Shown one piece after another: positions 37,466-46,321 of a DNA stretch of 64,000 nt; the first letter of the stretch is position 1; each line of letters begins with the position of its first letter. This DNA is from Gimesia sp. (GTDB taxonomy: Bacteria > Planctomycetota > Planctomycetia > Planctomycetales > Planctomycetaceae). The notes under the pieces were generated by a model. The model worked only from the letters and a program-made list of their open reading frames with translations, ran no database searches and was not told the origin of the DNA. The translations under genes and the position numbers were made by a program. The stretch lies in NCBI RefSeq assembly GCF_040219335.1, contig NZ_JAVJSQ010000019.1, positions 248,001 to 312,000 of the forward strand, read 5' to 3'.

Positions 37466-37869
37466 GGGGCTTCTGGCTCATTTTCAGAACTCTTACGTGG
37501 ATTCTCACGTAACCGCGCCTCTGCTGCCTGATAAAGTGTATCGGCTACCTTCTCGGCGTTACGTCCTACGTAGAATTTCAGTGTGGTTTCCATACTCTCA
37601 TGTCTCATCAGTTGCATCAATGTCTGAGGCATCACATCGAGAGACCATCGCTCACCAAAGGAACGCCGCAGGTCATGAGCTGATGCAAATTTGTTCTCAC
37701 CGACAACCACGTGAGCCTTCTTTCCGATCTCGGCAACCTTCTTTGATACAGCAAGGGAGGTCATCCGCCTGCCGTTGCTGCGTTCTGGCAATGGATTGAA
37801 CACCGGCCCGAATCGGTCCTCTTTGGGCACGCGCTGGAGAAACTCGGCAAACTCTGGCACGATCGGCAA
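37438..37869 (-). pseudogene. Tyrosine recombinase (integrase), C-terminal fragment
   Basis: About 143 residues. The catalytic C-terminal part is present: HDLRRSFGERW (HxxR), LMRHESMETTLKFYVG (second His and nucleophile Tyr). The N-terminal DNA-binding domain and first catalytic Arg are missing. Going upstream in frame there is a stop just before NSNCCLLPIVPEF, at a perfect palindrome CAATTCGAATTG (37878-37889). No ATG is available. It adjoins tRNA-Lys and points towards it, the usual layout of a tRNA-integrated island. It is a remnant. Confidence 0.85.
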
Positions 37870-38235
37870 CAGACAACAATTCGAATTGTGCTATCAGTGC
37901 CCCTTCAAGACCAGCCCGGGCCGTAGCAGCTTCGCCGCCTTGAATGTCCTGAATGTTCGCCACATCACCCAACGCCATAAATTAGCGTTGCATCCGGCTT
38001 GTACGGGTAACAGATTTGACTTTGGCGACTGTCTCGTTGTATTTTCGCTGTGCGTCAGTCTGACCGCCAACCAGCTTGATTCCTTCAGGAGCGAAATTGA
38101 TTGCTGCCCTGGTACCTGCAAAGGCTTCTTCGGCCTGTGCTTTATTGGTCGCACCACGCGCGGAGAGAGTTGAGCTAAGCACCTCTGAAATATTGACCGG
38201 CTTAACTCCCGTAGAGTAATTGACTACATTGGGAA
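37870..38235 (-). pseudogene. Phage-like gene fragments of the eroded element
   Basis: Two minus-strand frames meet end to start. One frame, open from about 38232 and ending at 37982, reads VKPVNISEVLSS, then GATNKAQAEEAFAGTRAAIN and ends TRTSRMQR. The other starts at 37978 with MALGDVANIQDIQGG and runs into the integrase region out of frame. The tight stop-start spacing and Ala/Gln-rich small products look like phage genes, but no family was recognised. The upstream end breaks off at about 38235. Confidence 0.5.
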
Positions 38236-38302
38236 GTTAATTTTTATTTGAGTTGAAACAAGTAAGTCACAGAACACGACTACCTGTCCCAAGCCCAGCC
38301 TC

Positions 38303-38542
38303 ATGTCCACCCAGCCTCCCCCCGAACCACGAATTCGCTTTCTCACACTCGTCCCCATCCTGGCGGTGCTGATCGCGCTGGGCTTTGTCTGGTACGCGCA
38401 GAACAAGGCACCCCGCGTCGCCGCCGGTCAGCTCATTCGTGAGACCGGCGGCTATGCCGCACCCGGGGGGACCGCCGCTCATGTATTGAAACTACAATTA
38501 TCCGCTTTTCTGGTACAGGCACATTTAACGTTTCGGGACTAG
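38303..38542 (+). pseudogene. Truncated copy of the gene at 56839
   Basis: The first ~58 codons (38303-38477) match 56839-57013 with about six differences, including the leader region CCAGCCTCATGTCC. After GGGGGGACCGCCG the similarity stops, and an unrelated 20-codon tail follows. One membrane helix (FLTLVPILAVLIALGFVWY) is kept. It sits directly next to the integrase remnant, so the copying or break is probably tied to that insertion. Confidence 0.8.
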
Positions 38543-38758
38543 TAAGAACTTCCGTTTCTCGCACTCACCCCCGGATTTTTTCGAAACTCTCAGTTCAGAA
38601 ACTCTGTTTTAATCTTAGAACTCAGAACAAACACGGTCCCAGCCTGTTGACCTGACAACTTCCGGTCAGTTACGATTCGCCTACGCGGCGAAATGGTCTC
38701 TCCAATGTAGTGTCAGGCAGCTCCGCATAGTATCTCTTTTAGAGGAACAGGAATTAAC

Positions 38759-38956
38759 ATGGCTGAAGGCACAATCAAGGTAGTAATGCAGAAGGGTTTT
38801 GGATTTATCGACACCGGAACTGGCCAGGACCTGTTCTTCCACTCGTCGAATCTCGAAGGAGTATCATTCGACCAGCTCCAGACCGGACAGCGAGTGTCTT
38901 ACACTGAAGGACGTGGTCCCAAAGGGCCGTGTGCTGAGAACGTAAGACCAATCTGA
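38759..38956 (+). CDS. Cold-shock domain protein
   Basis: 65 residues, one OB-fold cold-shock domain: GTIKVVMQKGFGFIDTGTG (RNP1-like GFGFI) and DLFFHSSNLEG (RNP2-like FFHSS). Usual motif KGFGFI and VFVHFS are slightly altered. It binds single-stranded RNA or DNA as a chaperone. AGGAACAGGA precedes the ATG. The 200-bp leader may carry temperature-dependent structure. Confidence 0.92.
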   Translation: MAEGTIKVVMQKGFGFIDTGTGQDLFFHSSNLEGVSFDQLQTGQRVSYTEGRGPKGPCAENVRPI

Positions 38957-39007
38957 CGGAACAGAGCGAAACTTCATTCAAATCACAGCAAAACGAATAT
39001 GAGCGAA

Positions 39008-39032
39008 CAGGGCCTTCATCTTGAAGGTCCTG
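39008..39032 (+). terminator. Hairpin after the cold-shock gene
   Basis: CAGGGCCTTCA and TGAAGGTCCTG pair over 11 bp (one G-T) with a 3-nt loop. No T-run follows, so it may stop transcription only with help or protect the mRNA 3' end. Confidence 0.55.
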
Positions 39033-39141
39033 CTGAATCCAAGGTTAGCCCGGATTTCGGAAATAAGAATTCGAGAACAGACTGATAAACGTTCTTGCCT
39101 GTCAGGCGGCTAACATCTTCCGTATCGAAAGCCGCTCTATA

Positions 39142-39837
39142 ATGAAACCGCCGTTCTTCGAGATACTCGCCTATGAACCCACGGATCTCGGTATGTTGTG
39201 TTTGCGGCGGCGCGAGCTGTTATGTGAACCGGGAACGATCGTCACCGAAGTCACGCTCAACCATGAATTTCTGATGAGCAGTTACCTGACAGCTTCCGAG
39301 AAGGCCCTGTCGGAAATCGCGCTGCAGATGCACTCTGGATCCAGCCTGCGCGTACTGATTGGTGGACTCGGGCTGGGGTATACTTCCTGGACAGCGCTGG
39401 AATCTGATCGCGTATCACAATGCGAGGTGCTCGAGTTTCTACCACAGGTGATCAACTGGCTGAAGCAAGATATGATTCCGCTGTCAGGCAAGCTGAACGC
39501 AGACAATCGTCTCACCATCACTCAGAGTGATATCTACCAGCAACTCGCCAGCCCGCCGGGCAAGAGGTATGACCTGATTCTCATCGACGTGGATCATTCA
39601 CCAGATGAGAAACTCGATGATGGGAATGGCCATTTTTATACAGCCGCAGGATTGCAGCGTGCAAAGCTCCACCTGGAAGAAAACGGGGTGCTCGGCATCT
39701 GGTCTTACGCAGAGAGTCCCCGGTTTGCCGACGCGTTGCACGAGGTGTTCCGCGAAGTTCGGATTGAGCCCGTGACCGTTTTCAACAATCTGATCAACGA
39801 ACAGCAGACCGACTGGCTTTTTTTTGCTCGTGACTAA
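39142..39837 (+). CDS. Spermidine synthase-like / SAM-methyltransferase-fold protein
   Basis: 231 residues. Rossmann core with RVLIGGLGLGYTSWTAL (glycine loop), CEVLEFLPQVINW (acidic end of beta 2) and RYDLILIDVDHSPDE (beta 4). The order and the DVDHSP motif fit spermine/spermidine-synthase-like proteins of unknown substrate rather than true SpeE. Cytosolic. Followed 85 bp on by another methyltransferase-fold gene. Confidence 0.7.
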   Translation: MKPPFFEILAYEPTDLGMLCLRRRELLCEPGTIVTEVTLNHEFLMSSYLTASEKALSEIALQMHSGSSLRVLIGGLGLGYTSWTALESDRVSQCEVLEFLPQVINWLKQDMIPLSGKLNADNRLTITQSDIYQQLASPPGKRYDLILIDVDHSPDEKLDDGNGHFYTAAGLQRAKLHLEENGVLGIWSYAESPRFADALHEVFREVRIEPVTVFNNLINEQQTDWLFFARD

Positions 39838-39922
39838 GTCTGCTGCAACCAGTTTGATCAACTGTTTCTGAACAAGACGGGGCTCCCTGCTCTTAAATGA
39901 AAATCTAACAGGATTACATATC

Positions 39923-40567
39923 GTGCCTCTGGTGGAAATTGAAATCTCAAATCAGACTGCGGTCTTGCCCGACGCGATCATTGATTTTCTTAATGAAGCT
40001 GAAGCAAGAATCCGTCATTATCTTGAGAACAGTCCGTGCACCGCTTTGGGTTTTGTGCCAAGCCATTTCAAAAAAGTTTATAACGCCTTGCAGATAATCA
40101 CTGACAGAAATCTTGCCTGTGGATCGTCCTTGTGTGAATGGGGGAGTGGTTTCGGGGTGGTATCGTCGCTGGCAGCGATGCTTGGATTTATGGCTTGTGG
40201 CATTGAGATTGAACAGGACCTGGTTGAGGCATCCCGCAAACTGGCGGATGACTTTGGCCTGCCCGTGGAGTTCGTTCAAGGCAGCTTTATTCCCACGGGC
40301 GCCGAAGCCCTTGCCCAGGAAGCCTATGTCGATAACAATTCCGTCTTTCCCTGGCTTATTAATGACGCGGAGGAGGGATACAAAAAACTCCAGCGCGGCC
40401 TCAATGAGTTTGACATTGTTTTTGCCTATCCCTGGCCCGGCGAAGATTATCTATTTAAGAGTTTGTTTGAGGAATATGCCGCCGAGGGGGCACTGTTGAT
40501 GACGTACGACTACCCGCAAACAATACGCCTGCTAAGGAAACAGAGTGAATTGGCAGCGGATTCGTAA
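39923..40567 (+). CDS. SAM-dependent methyltransferase-like protein
   Basis: 214 residues from a GTG with AACAGGAT upstream. A class I fold is suggested by SLCEWGSGFGVVSSLAAMLG (SAM loop), GIEIEQDLVEASRKL (acidic residue of beta 2) and FDIVFAYPWPGEDYLF (beta 4, PWP). The N-terminal region with FVPSHFKKVYNAL is typical of a small group found next to spermidine-synthase-like genes. The substrate is unknown. Confidence 0.65.
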   Translation: MPLVEIEISNQTAVLPDAIIDFLNEAEARIRHYLENSPCTALGFVPSHFKKVYNALQIITDRNLACGSSLCEWGSGFGVVSSLAAMLGFMACGIEIEQDLVEASRKLADDFGLPVEFVQGSFIPTGAEALAQEAYVDNNSVFPWLINDAEEGYKKLQRGLNEFDIVFAYPWPGEDYLFKSLFEEYAAEGALLMTYDYPQTIRLLRKQSELAADS

Positions 40568-40716
40568 GCCACGTAGACTCCCTGTACAAACCCGGAGAAC
40601 AGACTCAAGTCCAGACGATTGGATTCCCGTAGAAACGGATCCTCCTGATCAGCGCCGGACCGTTAAGCTGACGAATCTCTGATTCTGTCTTACTTATTAT
40701 TCCCTGTTTATTGCTA

Positions 40717-40772
40717 TTGCCTTCCTGCATGTTGGAGGTACAATATATGCAGGTGCCAATAGTGCGCCTGCA
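40717..40772 (+). promoter_or_regulatory. Promoter with repeated TGCAGG half-sites
   Basis: TTGCCT 40717-40722 and TACAAT 40739-40744 are 16 bp apart, a fair sigma-70 pair. CCTGCAT (40724-40730) and ATGCAGG (40747-40753) flank the -10 box as perfect 7-bp arms. TGCAGGTGC (40748-40756) and GCGCCTGCA (40764-40772) make a second dyad sharing one arm. It looks like an operator for the gene at 40813. Confidence 0.55.
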
Positions 40773-40812
40773 AAAACAGCTGTGCAAAACCTTAAAACAG
40801 AGGATCTGACTG

Positions 40813-41331
40813 ATGCCGAAAGTAAAAATTACAAGGAAGAAATTTCTGGAAGACAGTCAGGGCCGAACTTTCTCAGATGTGTTTAATGAATCTGATGCGC
40901 CGTTTGAAGCAGTCCTGAGATTTTTTGATTCTCCGGATCGGCAACGCAGGATGGAAGAATCCGAACTGCATCATGATCGGTCTCCCCTGGCTGGCGTCGT
41001 TCGGGAACTTGAAGCCTTGCCGGAAGTCGATCAGTTTCTTTCCGGTGTGCATATCCAGCGAAGTATGCGATTCCGCCAGGCCATTGGAGTTCTGGTACGA
41101 ATCATCATGGAAGCCCATGGCTGGGAGAAGACTGGCCGCAAAGGTTCACTGGGAGTCAGATCCCCCAGGAAAACCAGAACCCCCAGGCACAATACGGGAG
41201 GGCTGGCATTCTGGTTTAACCGAGGTGAACGCTATCGCAAAACAGATGGTATGCCGTTTCTGTCTGTGAAAGAACGCTGTGAGCAGTTTGAAAACTGTGT
41301 TGATTCACAAAACATGTCTATGGAAACATAG
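40813..41331 (+). CDS. Hypothetical basic protein
   Basis: 172 residues, no signal or membrane segment. It begins with a lysine/arginine-rich MPKVKITRKKF and has a second basic stretch (GRKGSLGVRSPRKTRTPRH) around residues 105-125, then FWFNRGERYRKTDG. It could bind nucleic acid. No family recognised. AGAGGA precedes the ATG, and a dyad-rich promoter lies upstream. Confidence 0.55.
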   Translation: MPKVKITRKKFLEDSQGRTFSDVFNESDAPFEAVLRFFDSPDRQRRMEESELHHDRSPLAGVVRELEALPEVDQFLSGVHIQRSMRFRQAIGVLVRIIMEAHGWEKTGRKGSLGVRSPRKTRTPRHNTGGLAFWFNRGERYRKTDGMPFLSVKERCEQFENCVDSQNMSMET

Positions 41332-41789
41332 GCAATTCTTCAAAAGAACAATGTCGCTAGAGTACCAAAACGGTGAAACGAATCACATGATTCAGAGTGA
41401 CAGTTGTGTCCAGAAGAAGTTACATTGCCTGCTTGAAACTGTTGTTAAGCAATAATTCTTTCTCTTCAACAGCAGTCATCTGCATCGGAATACAGGTGCG
41501 TACAGGGAGGGAATATTCCACGATGTGTATTTAATTGACACATTCCGATAAGTGGGTTCCTCTCAGTTCTCAGGCACTTGAATCGCTGCTCTCCGGGGCA
41601 GGATTCTGTCTCAACGGAACGATGATTTTCTTTTTGATCTTGCAGATCAAGAAAATGATGTGGTTGTGAAAAGACTGCATCAGGCTGAATATTACCTGCT
41701 GTTCTGGTCCATCAAATTGCTTCTTGAGTTTTCAAACTTGCCTGTTTTGATGCCCTGTCTTAATCAATTCAATTTCGAAAGCCGGCAAA
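41332..41789. other. Leader region of the stress-gene run
   Basis: About 460 bp without a gene on either strand. The clear structure is the inverted repeat at 41625-41656. The promoter of the CBS-BON-MpsC-floA genes should lie here. Confidence 0.5.
41625..41656. repeat. Inverted repeat upstream of the CBS gene
   Basis: ATTTTCTT-TT-TGATCT, loop TGC, then AGATCA-AGAAAAT. Thirteen pairs with a two-base bulge. It lies 134 bp before the start of the CBS-domain gene and may be a regulator site or a leader hairpin. Confidence 0.5.
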
Positions 41790-42707
41790 ATGAAACTCCA
41801 TGATACTTCGACTGAATTGGTACATGCGCGAGATATTATGTCGCTGCAGATCCATTCCCTGTTACCTGCGACCCCCATTCCTGAGGGGATACATCAGTTA
41901 CTGGCCGGGCAGTATTCTGAAATGCCGATCGTGAACAAGTCGGGTGAGTACTGCGGAATGTTCTCTGAAAAATGTTGTATGAAAATCCTCTCAAACCTGG
42001 CGGATCTGATCGAAGACAATCAGCATACTTCTTTTCGGGCTGCTGATGTGATGATTCCCCGTCACAAACTGTTCATGCTGAATCCGGAAGACGATGTCAT
42101 ATCAGCAATTTCAGCATTGCTCGAGAAAAAATATACAGGAGCACCAGTAGTTGATTCACAGGGACGCTGCCTGGGTGTGTTCTCTGAGAGAACCTGCCTC
42201 GGGTACGTGATTGAAGCGATCTACAGCAGAGTACCGTCTGCGCAGGTGCAGGAATTTACTGACTCGGACAGTAATCGACTGATTGATCTGGAGACCGGTC
42301 TCCATCAGATTTTTAGCATCTTTGATGAGACTTTCTACGGTCGTCTGCCTGTCATACAGAATAATGAAATCGCCGGACAGGTTACCAGACGAGACGTGCT
42401 CAAGCACTCCACAATTCTTTCCAACATCATGCAATCTCGGCTGAATGCACCTCATGTCGATGCCGGAATACCTGAGGCAAGGACTGCGGCCTATTCGAAA
42501 GCGCATGACACATTCCTGAATCATCCTGTCTCGGTATTCACCGAAGAGAATTCTTATACGATCGACCCTGAAATGAGTCTGCTCTCGGTCGCACAACTGT
42601 TTTTTGATTCTCCACATCGTCGCTTCCCGGTTGTTGAAGCAGGAAATCTCATTGGACTGGTAGATCGATGTGATGTATTGCGTTTTGCAATCAAACTTTT
42701 CAAGTAA
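41790..42707 (+). CDS. Four-CBS-domain protein
   Basis: 305 residues made almost only of CBS motifs: about 12-62 (MPIVNKSGEYCGMFSE), 75-130 (GAPVVDSQGRCLGVFSE), 155-200 (RLPVIQNNEIAGQVTRRDV) and 240-300 (RFPVVEAGNLIGLVDRCDV). Paired CBS domains bind adenine nucleotides and act as energy or ionic-strength sensors. Soluble. First gene of a co-directional run with BON, MpsC-like and FloA genes; the next gene is 59 bp away. Confidence 0.85.
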   Translation: MKLHDTSTELVHARDIMSLQIHSLLPATPIPEGIHQLLAGQYSEMPIVNKSGEYCGMFSEKCCMKILSNLADLIEDNQHTSFRAADVMIPRHKLFMLNPEDDVISAISALLEKKYTGAPVVDSQGRCLGVFSERTCLGYVIEAIYSRVPSAQVQEFTDSDSNRLIDLETGLHQIFSIFDETFYGRLPVIQNNEIAGQVTRRDVLKHSTILSNIMQSRLNAPHVDAGIPEARTAAYSKAHDTFLNHPVSVFTEENSYTIDPEMSLLSVAQLFFDSPHRRFPVVEAGNLIGLVDRCDVLRFAIKLFK

Positions 42708-42766
42708 TGCACCTTTTAATAAGCGGACTTACGGTTCCGCTGGAATGATATCAGGCTCTAGACGAC

Positions 42767-43054
42767 ATGCTCTCTCCCAATACTAATCCGATCGATCGAC
42801 TGAGCTTGAGTGATCATTCAATTCTGCAGATCAGTTCGTGTGTGCAAAGCCGTTTAGGATATTTAATTGATGGTTTTCGGATCGACGGCTGTACGACTGG
42901 CGTGACTCTCTGGGGCCGTGTCAGTACGTATTACAGTAAACAACTGGTCCAGGAATATGTTAAGGAACAATGTGGTATCGCCATTGTTATCAATAACATT
43001 GAAGTTGAGCTGCCAGATACTGGCTGCGTTCGCTGCACGGAGAGCTTGAGATGA
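42767..43054 (+). CDS. BON-domain protein
   Basis: 95 residues. The BON pattern fits: LSLSDHSILQISSCVQSRLG, then IDGCTTGVTLWGRVSTYYSKQLVQEYVKE, and IVINNIEVE at the end. BON domains bind phospholipid surfaces (as in OsmY). No signal peptide, so cytoplasmic-face membrane contact is likely. The stop overlaps the next start by four bases (ATGA), showing translational coupling. Confidence 0.75.
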   Translation: MLSPNTNPIDRLSLSDHSILQISSCVQSRLGYLIDGFRIDGCTTGVTLWGRVSTYYSKQLVQEYVKEQCGIAIVINNIEVELPDTGCVRCTESLR

Positions 43055-43467
43055 ACTCTTTCCCACTCAGCATTACAGCTCAAGTGGCTCATACGGTACG
43101 CGACTTTCAACAACAGCGCACTGGCCATACTCCCAAATCCGTAACAGTAGTTCTCAGTGAAGGTGTGATGGTGGTCACATTACATGAGGCACTGACTCCG
43201 GCAGAGATCATTCTCTGTCAGACTGACAAAGGCTTGACCCGCTTACGGGACTTTCATCGTGATTTGATCCGGGGCTCGCTTGGCCCTCTGGGAATAGAAA
43301 TCGAACGAATCGCCGGCGTTGCCCTGCAAGAAGTTGTAGGGGACATTGAACCGGCAACGGGCGATATCGTCCATATTTTTACTACAGGAACTCTGTTGCA
43401 GGTGTTTAAGCTCACAGGTTGCTTATCCGCAGAAACATGGGTTGGAAGTGAAAGAGATCCGGCATGA
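43051..43467 (+). CDS. MpsC-like protein (DUF2294)
   Basis: 138 residues. It shows the DUF2294/MpsC layout: QQRTGHTPKSVTVVLSEG, VTLHEALTPAEIIL, FHRDLIRGSLGPLGIEIERIAG, and the end DIVHIFTTGTLLQVFKLTG. MpsC is linked to a Na+-translocating, membrane-potential-generating system in other bacteria, though its own chemistry is unclear. It overlaps both neighbours by four bases. Confidence 0.75.
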   Translation: MNSFPLSITAQVAHTVRDFQQQRTGHTPKSVTVVLSEGVMVVTLHEALTPAEIILCQTDKGLTRLRDFHRDLIRGSLGPLGIEIERIAGVALQEVVGDIEPATGDIVHIFTTGTLLQVFKLTGCLSAETWVGSERDPA

Positions 43468-44507
43468 ATAATTTCTGGTTTCTGGTGATCGCAATCACTA
43501 TCGCAAGTGTTCTGTTTTTCGCTGGAATGAGATATTTCTCATTGTGGCTGCAAGCCTATGTCACGGGAACTCGTATTCATCTGTTGTCTCTGATCATGAT
43601 GTCCCTGAGAAAAGTCGACCCACAAGTCATTGTCCAGGTCAAAATTATGGCCGTTCAGGCGGGACTCTCCGATATCTCGACCGACGCACTGGAAGCACAG
43701 TACCTGGCTGGGGGAGACGTCCGTCGCATTACACTTGCCTTGATTGCAGCCCAACGCGCTCAGATTGAGCTTGACTGGGATACCGCCGCTGCCATCGATC
43801 TGGCGGGGCGCGATATCCTGGAGGCGGTCCAGGTCAGCGTAAATCCCAAAGTGATTTACTGTCCCCAGGAGAAAGCTGGAGTCCGCAGTACGCTGGATGG
43901 TGTTTCCAAAGACGGCATTCAATTGAAGGTACGAGCGCTGGTGTCTGTCCGCACCAATCTCAACCAGCTCATCGGTGGTGCCGCGGAATCGACTGTGATT
44001 GCAAGGGTTGGTGAAGGAATCGTTTCCGCAATCGGAGCGTGTGAGAGTTACCAGGAAGCGCTGGCCGATCCAACGTTGATTTCCCGCAAGGTAATCAATA
44101 AAGGCCTGGATTCGCAGACATCTTTCAGTATTATCTCCATTGATATCGCTTCCATAGAGGTAGGCAGGAATATTGGAGCCCAGCTGCGAATTACACAGGC
44201 AAATGCTGATGTTAATGTCGCTCGTGCAGAAGCGGAAGGACGACGGGCAATGGCAGTGGCCCTGGAACAGGAAATGCTGGCCCAGACTCAAGAGAACCAG
44301 GCCATGGTTGTTCTGGCAGAAGCGCAAATTCCACTCGCCATGGCTGATACGTTCCGGGCAGGTCTCCTGTATTCAAAACCATTTCAGGAGCGAGACAGGA
44401 CACAGGACATGGATCTAAAAAGAAACCCCCGACAGGGCATCAGACCATCATCTGCCCCGGATCTCAAGCATTATTCGTGGAACCCAAAACTGGGAAACAG
44501 AGGCTAG
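43464..44507 (+). CDS. floA: Flotillin-like protein FloA
   Basis: 347 residues. N-terminal membrane segment (FWFLVIAITIASVLFFAGM), then the FloA/YqfA order: VTGTRIHLLSLIMMSLRKVDP, INTDALEAQYLAGGDV-like STDALEAQYLAGGDV, VKVRALVSVRTNLNQLIGGAAE, and the coiled-coil AEAEGRRAMAVALEQEMLAQ. It organises functional membrane microdomains. The C-terminal ~40 residues are polar and poorly conserved. Coupled to the MpsC-like gene. Confidence 0.9.
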   Translation: MNNFWFLVIAITIASVLFFAGMRYFSLWLQAYVTGTRIHLLSLIMMSLRKVDPQVIVQVKIMAVQAGLSDISTDALEAQYLAGGDVRRITLALIAAQRAQIELDWDTAAAIDLAGRDILEAVQVSVNPKVIYCPQEKAGVRSTLDGVSKDGIQLKVRALVSVRTNLNQLIGGAAESTVIARVGEGIVSAIGACESYQEALADPTLISRKVINKGLDSQTSFSIISIDIASIEVGRNIGAQLRITQANADVNVARAEAEGRRAMAVALEQEMLAQTQENQAMVVLAEAQIPLAMADTFRAGLLYSKPFQERDRTQDMDLKRNPRQGIRPSSAPDLKHYSWNPKLGNRG

Positions 44508-44873
44508 AACAAAGTCTTTCTTTTTCCAGGCAAATAGATTTACCCCCGACTATCATAAAATATGAACGATTTCTCACCCGTCGGGATTATACATATTCAG
44601 ATTATGCGAGTCTCTGCTTTCCTCTACACACGATAACTGCAGAAGGAATTACTGAGTGCAGGAGTGGGACAGTCAAGCTTTCATCTGGAATCTATGCTTG
44701 TGGTTCAACCAAGGATTTAACAGGTCGCATCTTGTTAAATTTTAAGAGATCGTCATGATGAAAGAGGAGCCAGAACAGGCAAAGTTGCATATTTGCAAAA
44801 TACGATTTCAGGACCGGATCAGGAACTGCTGGGGTCGCGACAGCAAGCGACCGGTTCTATCAGGGGGCAAACC
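44508..44873. other. Gap between floA and the DACNV gene
   Basis: 366 bp with no credible gene. It may hold a separate promoter for the DACNV-DAC-like gene. No clear hairpin seen. Confidence 0.5.
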
Positions 44874-46106
44874 ATGAGTGAATACTCCTTTCCCGGGGAT
44901 TTGCTGGATCGCATTAAGACACGCTGGCAACAAATTCCCGATGAGCAATTCGCATTGCCTGAAGACACGATTCTCAGGCGGCTCCTGGAGACTTGTTATC
45001 ATGCTTCGTTTCGTACCAGTGAGCAGAGACTTGTCCAATGTGTCGTGGCATATGTTTCGCCTGGCGACATTCCTCAAGAAGCTTTACTTTTGACAGATTT
45101 TGTGCAAATGACGGATGCTGAACTTGTCCGCCTGTCACCGGTAACGCAACATCGCCAGACCGTCATTGGCTGTTATCAGGTGGATGAATGGCTTGATATC
45201 TGGGGATTCTTCGAACATGGCCAGGCGTGGGTACAACACTCAGCAGGTGACCCGCCAGCGGTACCAATGCAACCAGGTGATTATCCACCTGACTGTTTGA
45301 TGATCACAATAGAAGGGCCGGGGGCATTGACGGTATCTCAGGGACGAACGGGGCTGGTGCGTTTACGTAACGGCAGAGTGATATTTCCGCAGGTGAATCT
45401 GCTCCAGACCACAGAAAATCCACTGGGTGATTTCTTTATTCAATTAGTGAATCGTCTTTTGACTCGAGATCAGTATCAGGAATTAGCGGGGAACGACGAT
45501 GAGACTGAGGGACAATTCTCATTCCAGAATATTTATACGACTTCAATTCTGGCGATACTGGAACGAATCCGCTTAAAACGACACGGAGGGAGTGTTGTCA
45601 TCGCTCCAGTCTCATTCAACCAGCAACTTGCTCATATCACTTATACCGCCTTTGAACATGCTGGTTTATTCGGTGAGATTGTAGCCTATAAGCGACTTGT
45701 AAATCAGTTATGTGATCTTAATTCAAATTCAGAATCTCCTGTTGAGTTTGAAAGCAGTCAAGCTGAACTCGCTCTCCGACGGGCGAGCCAGCAGCTAATT
45801 CGAGGCATCAGTCAGATCAGTCTGTTAGCGGCTGTCGATGGTGCGGTCCTGCTTGATGATCTCCTGCGCATTCAAGGCTTTGGGGTACGGTTTCCTGTAT
45901 TACTACCACCAGGTTCGAGAATAGTAGATGCACTTTCCGGTCGAAAGTACTTGTGTGACCAATGGGGATTACGTCATCAGTCAGTATTTTCATTCTGTCA
46001 TAAATGTGAACAGGCCATTGGATTAATTGTATCCCAGGACGGCGAAGTCAAAGCGGTAAAAGCAGAGCAAGGTCAGCTTTATTTCTGGGATGGGATTCTC
46101 AATTGA
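44874..46106 (+). CDS. DACNV sensor domain with DAC (diadenylate cyclase-like) domain
   Basis: 410 residues from the ATG at 44874, with AGGGGGC upstream. The N-terminal ~300 residues fit the DACNV sensor group, named for being fused to DAC domains (DILRRLLETCYHASF-like LRRLLETCYHASF, SPVTQHRQTVIG, TAFEHAGLFGEIV). The C-terminal ~110 residues look like a DAC domain: AVDGAVLLDDLLRIQGFGV near 320 holds DGA, and WGLRHQSVFSFCHKCEQAIG near 365 holds RH; VSQDGEVKAVK follows. RHR is changed to RHQ and the SE motif to SQ, so cyclase activity is doubtful. Confidence 0.75.
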   Translation: MSEYSFPGDLLDRIKTRWQQIPDEQFALPEDTILRRLLETCYHASFRTSEQRLVQCVVAYVSPGDIPQEALLLTDFVQMTDAELVRLSPVTQHRQTVIGCYQVDEWLDIWGFFEHGQAWVQHSAGDPPAVPMQPGDYPPDCLMITIEGPGALTVSQGRTGLVRLRNGRVIFPQVNLLQTTENPLGDFFIQLVNRLLTRDQYQELAGNDDETEGQFSFQNIYTTSILAILERIRLKRHGGSVVIAPVSFNQQLAHITYTAFEHAGLFGEIVAYKRLVNQLCDLNSNSESPVEFESSQAELALRRASQQLIRGISQISLLAAVDGAVLLDDLLRIQGFGVRFPVLLPPGSRIVDALSGRKYLCDQWGLRHQSVFSFCHKCEQAIGLIVSQDGEVKAVKAEQGQLYFWDGILN

Positions 46107-46321
46107 ATTTGCAGGTGGATCATTAACGAGTCCCCTTACCTGTAATCTGTTTCTGCTGGTGTTCTGTCGAGAGTCTGCCAGAAGCATCTCTGAATAGTTC
46201 AGAATCGTTCTCATTCATAGATTCATAGACTGCGTACCTGATTGCTTATTAGCTGGTGCTGCTCTATAATCGAAAGATTCCCCCTTGCTCCAGGAGATGG
46301 AGCTGGGCTTTAGGAGGCTTA

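Noticed and set aside
37422..38300. Second attachment-site copy of the tRNA-Lys 3' end
   Set aside because: No repeat of the T-arm/acceptor sequence was found downstream in the window; the far end is lost or outside.
44477..44758. 93-codon frame overlapping the floA end
   Set aside because: Starts inside floA without a ribosome site and shows no recognisable pattern.
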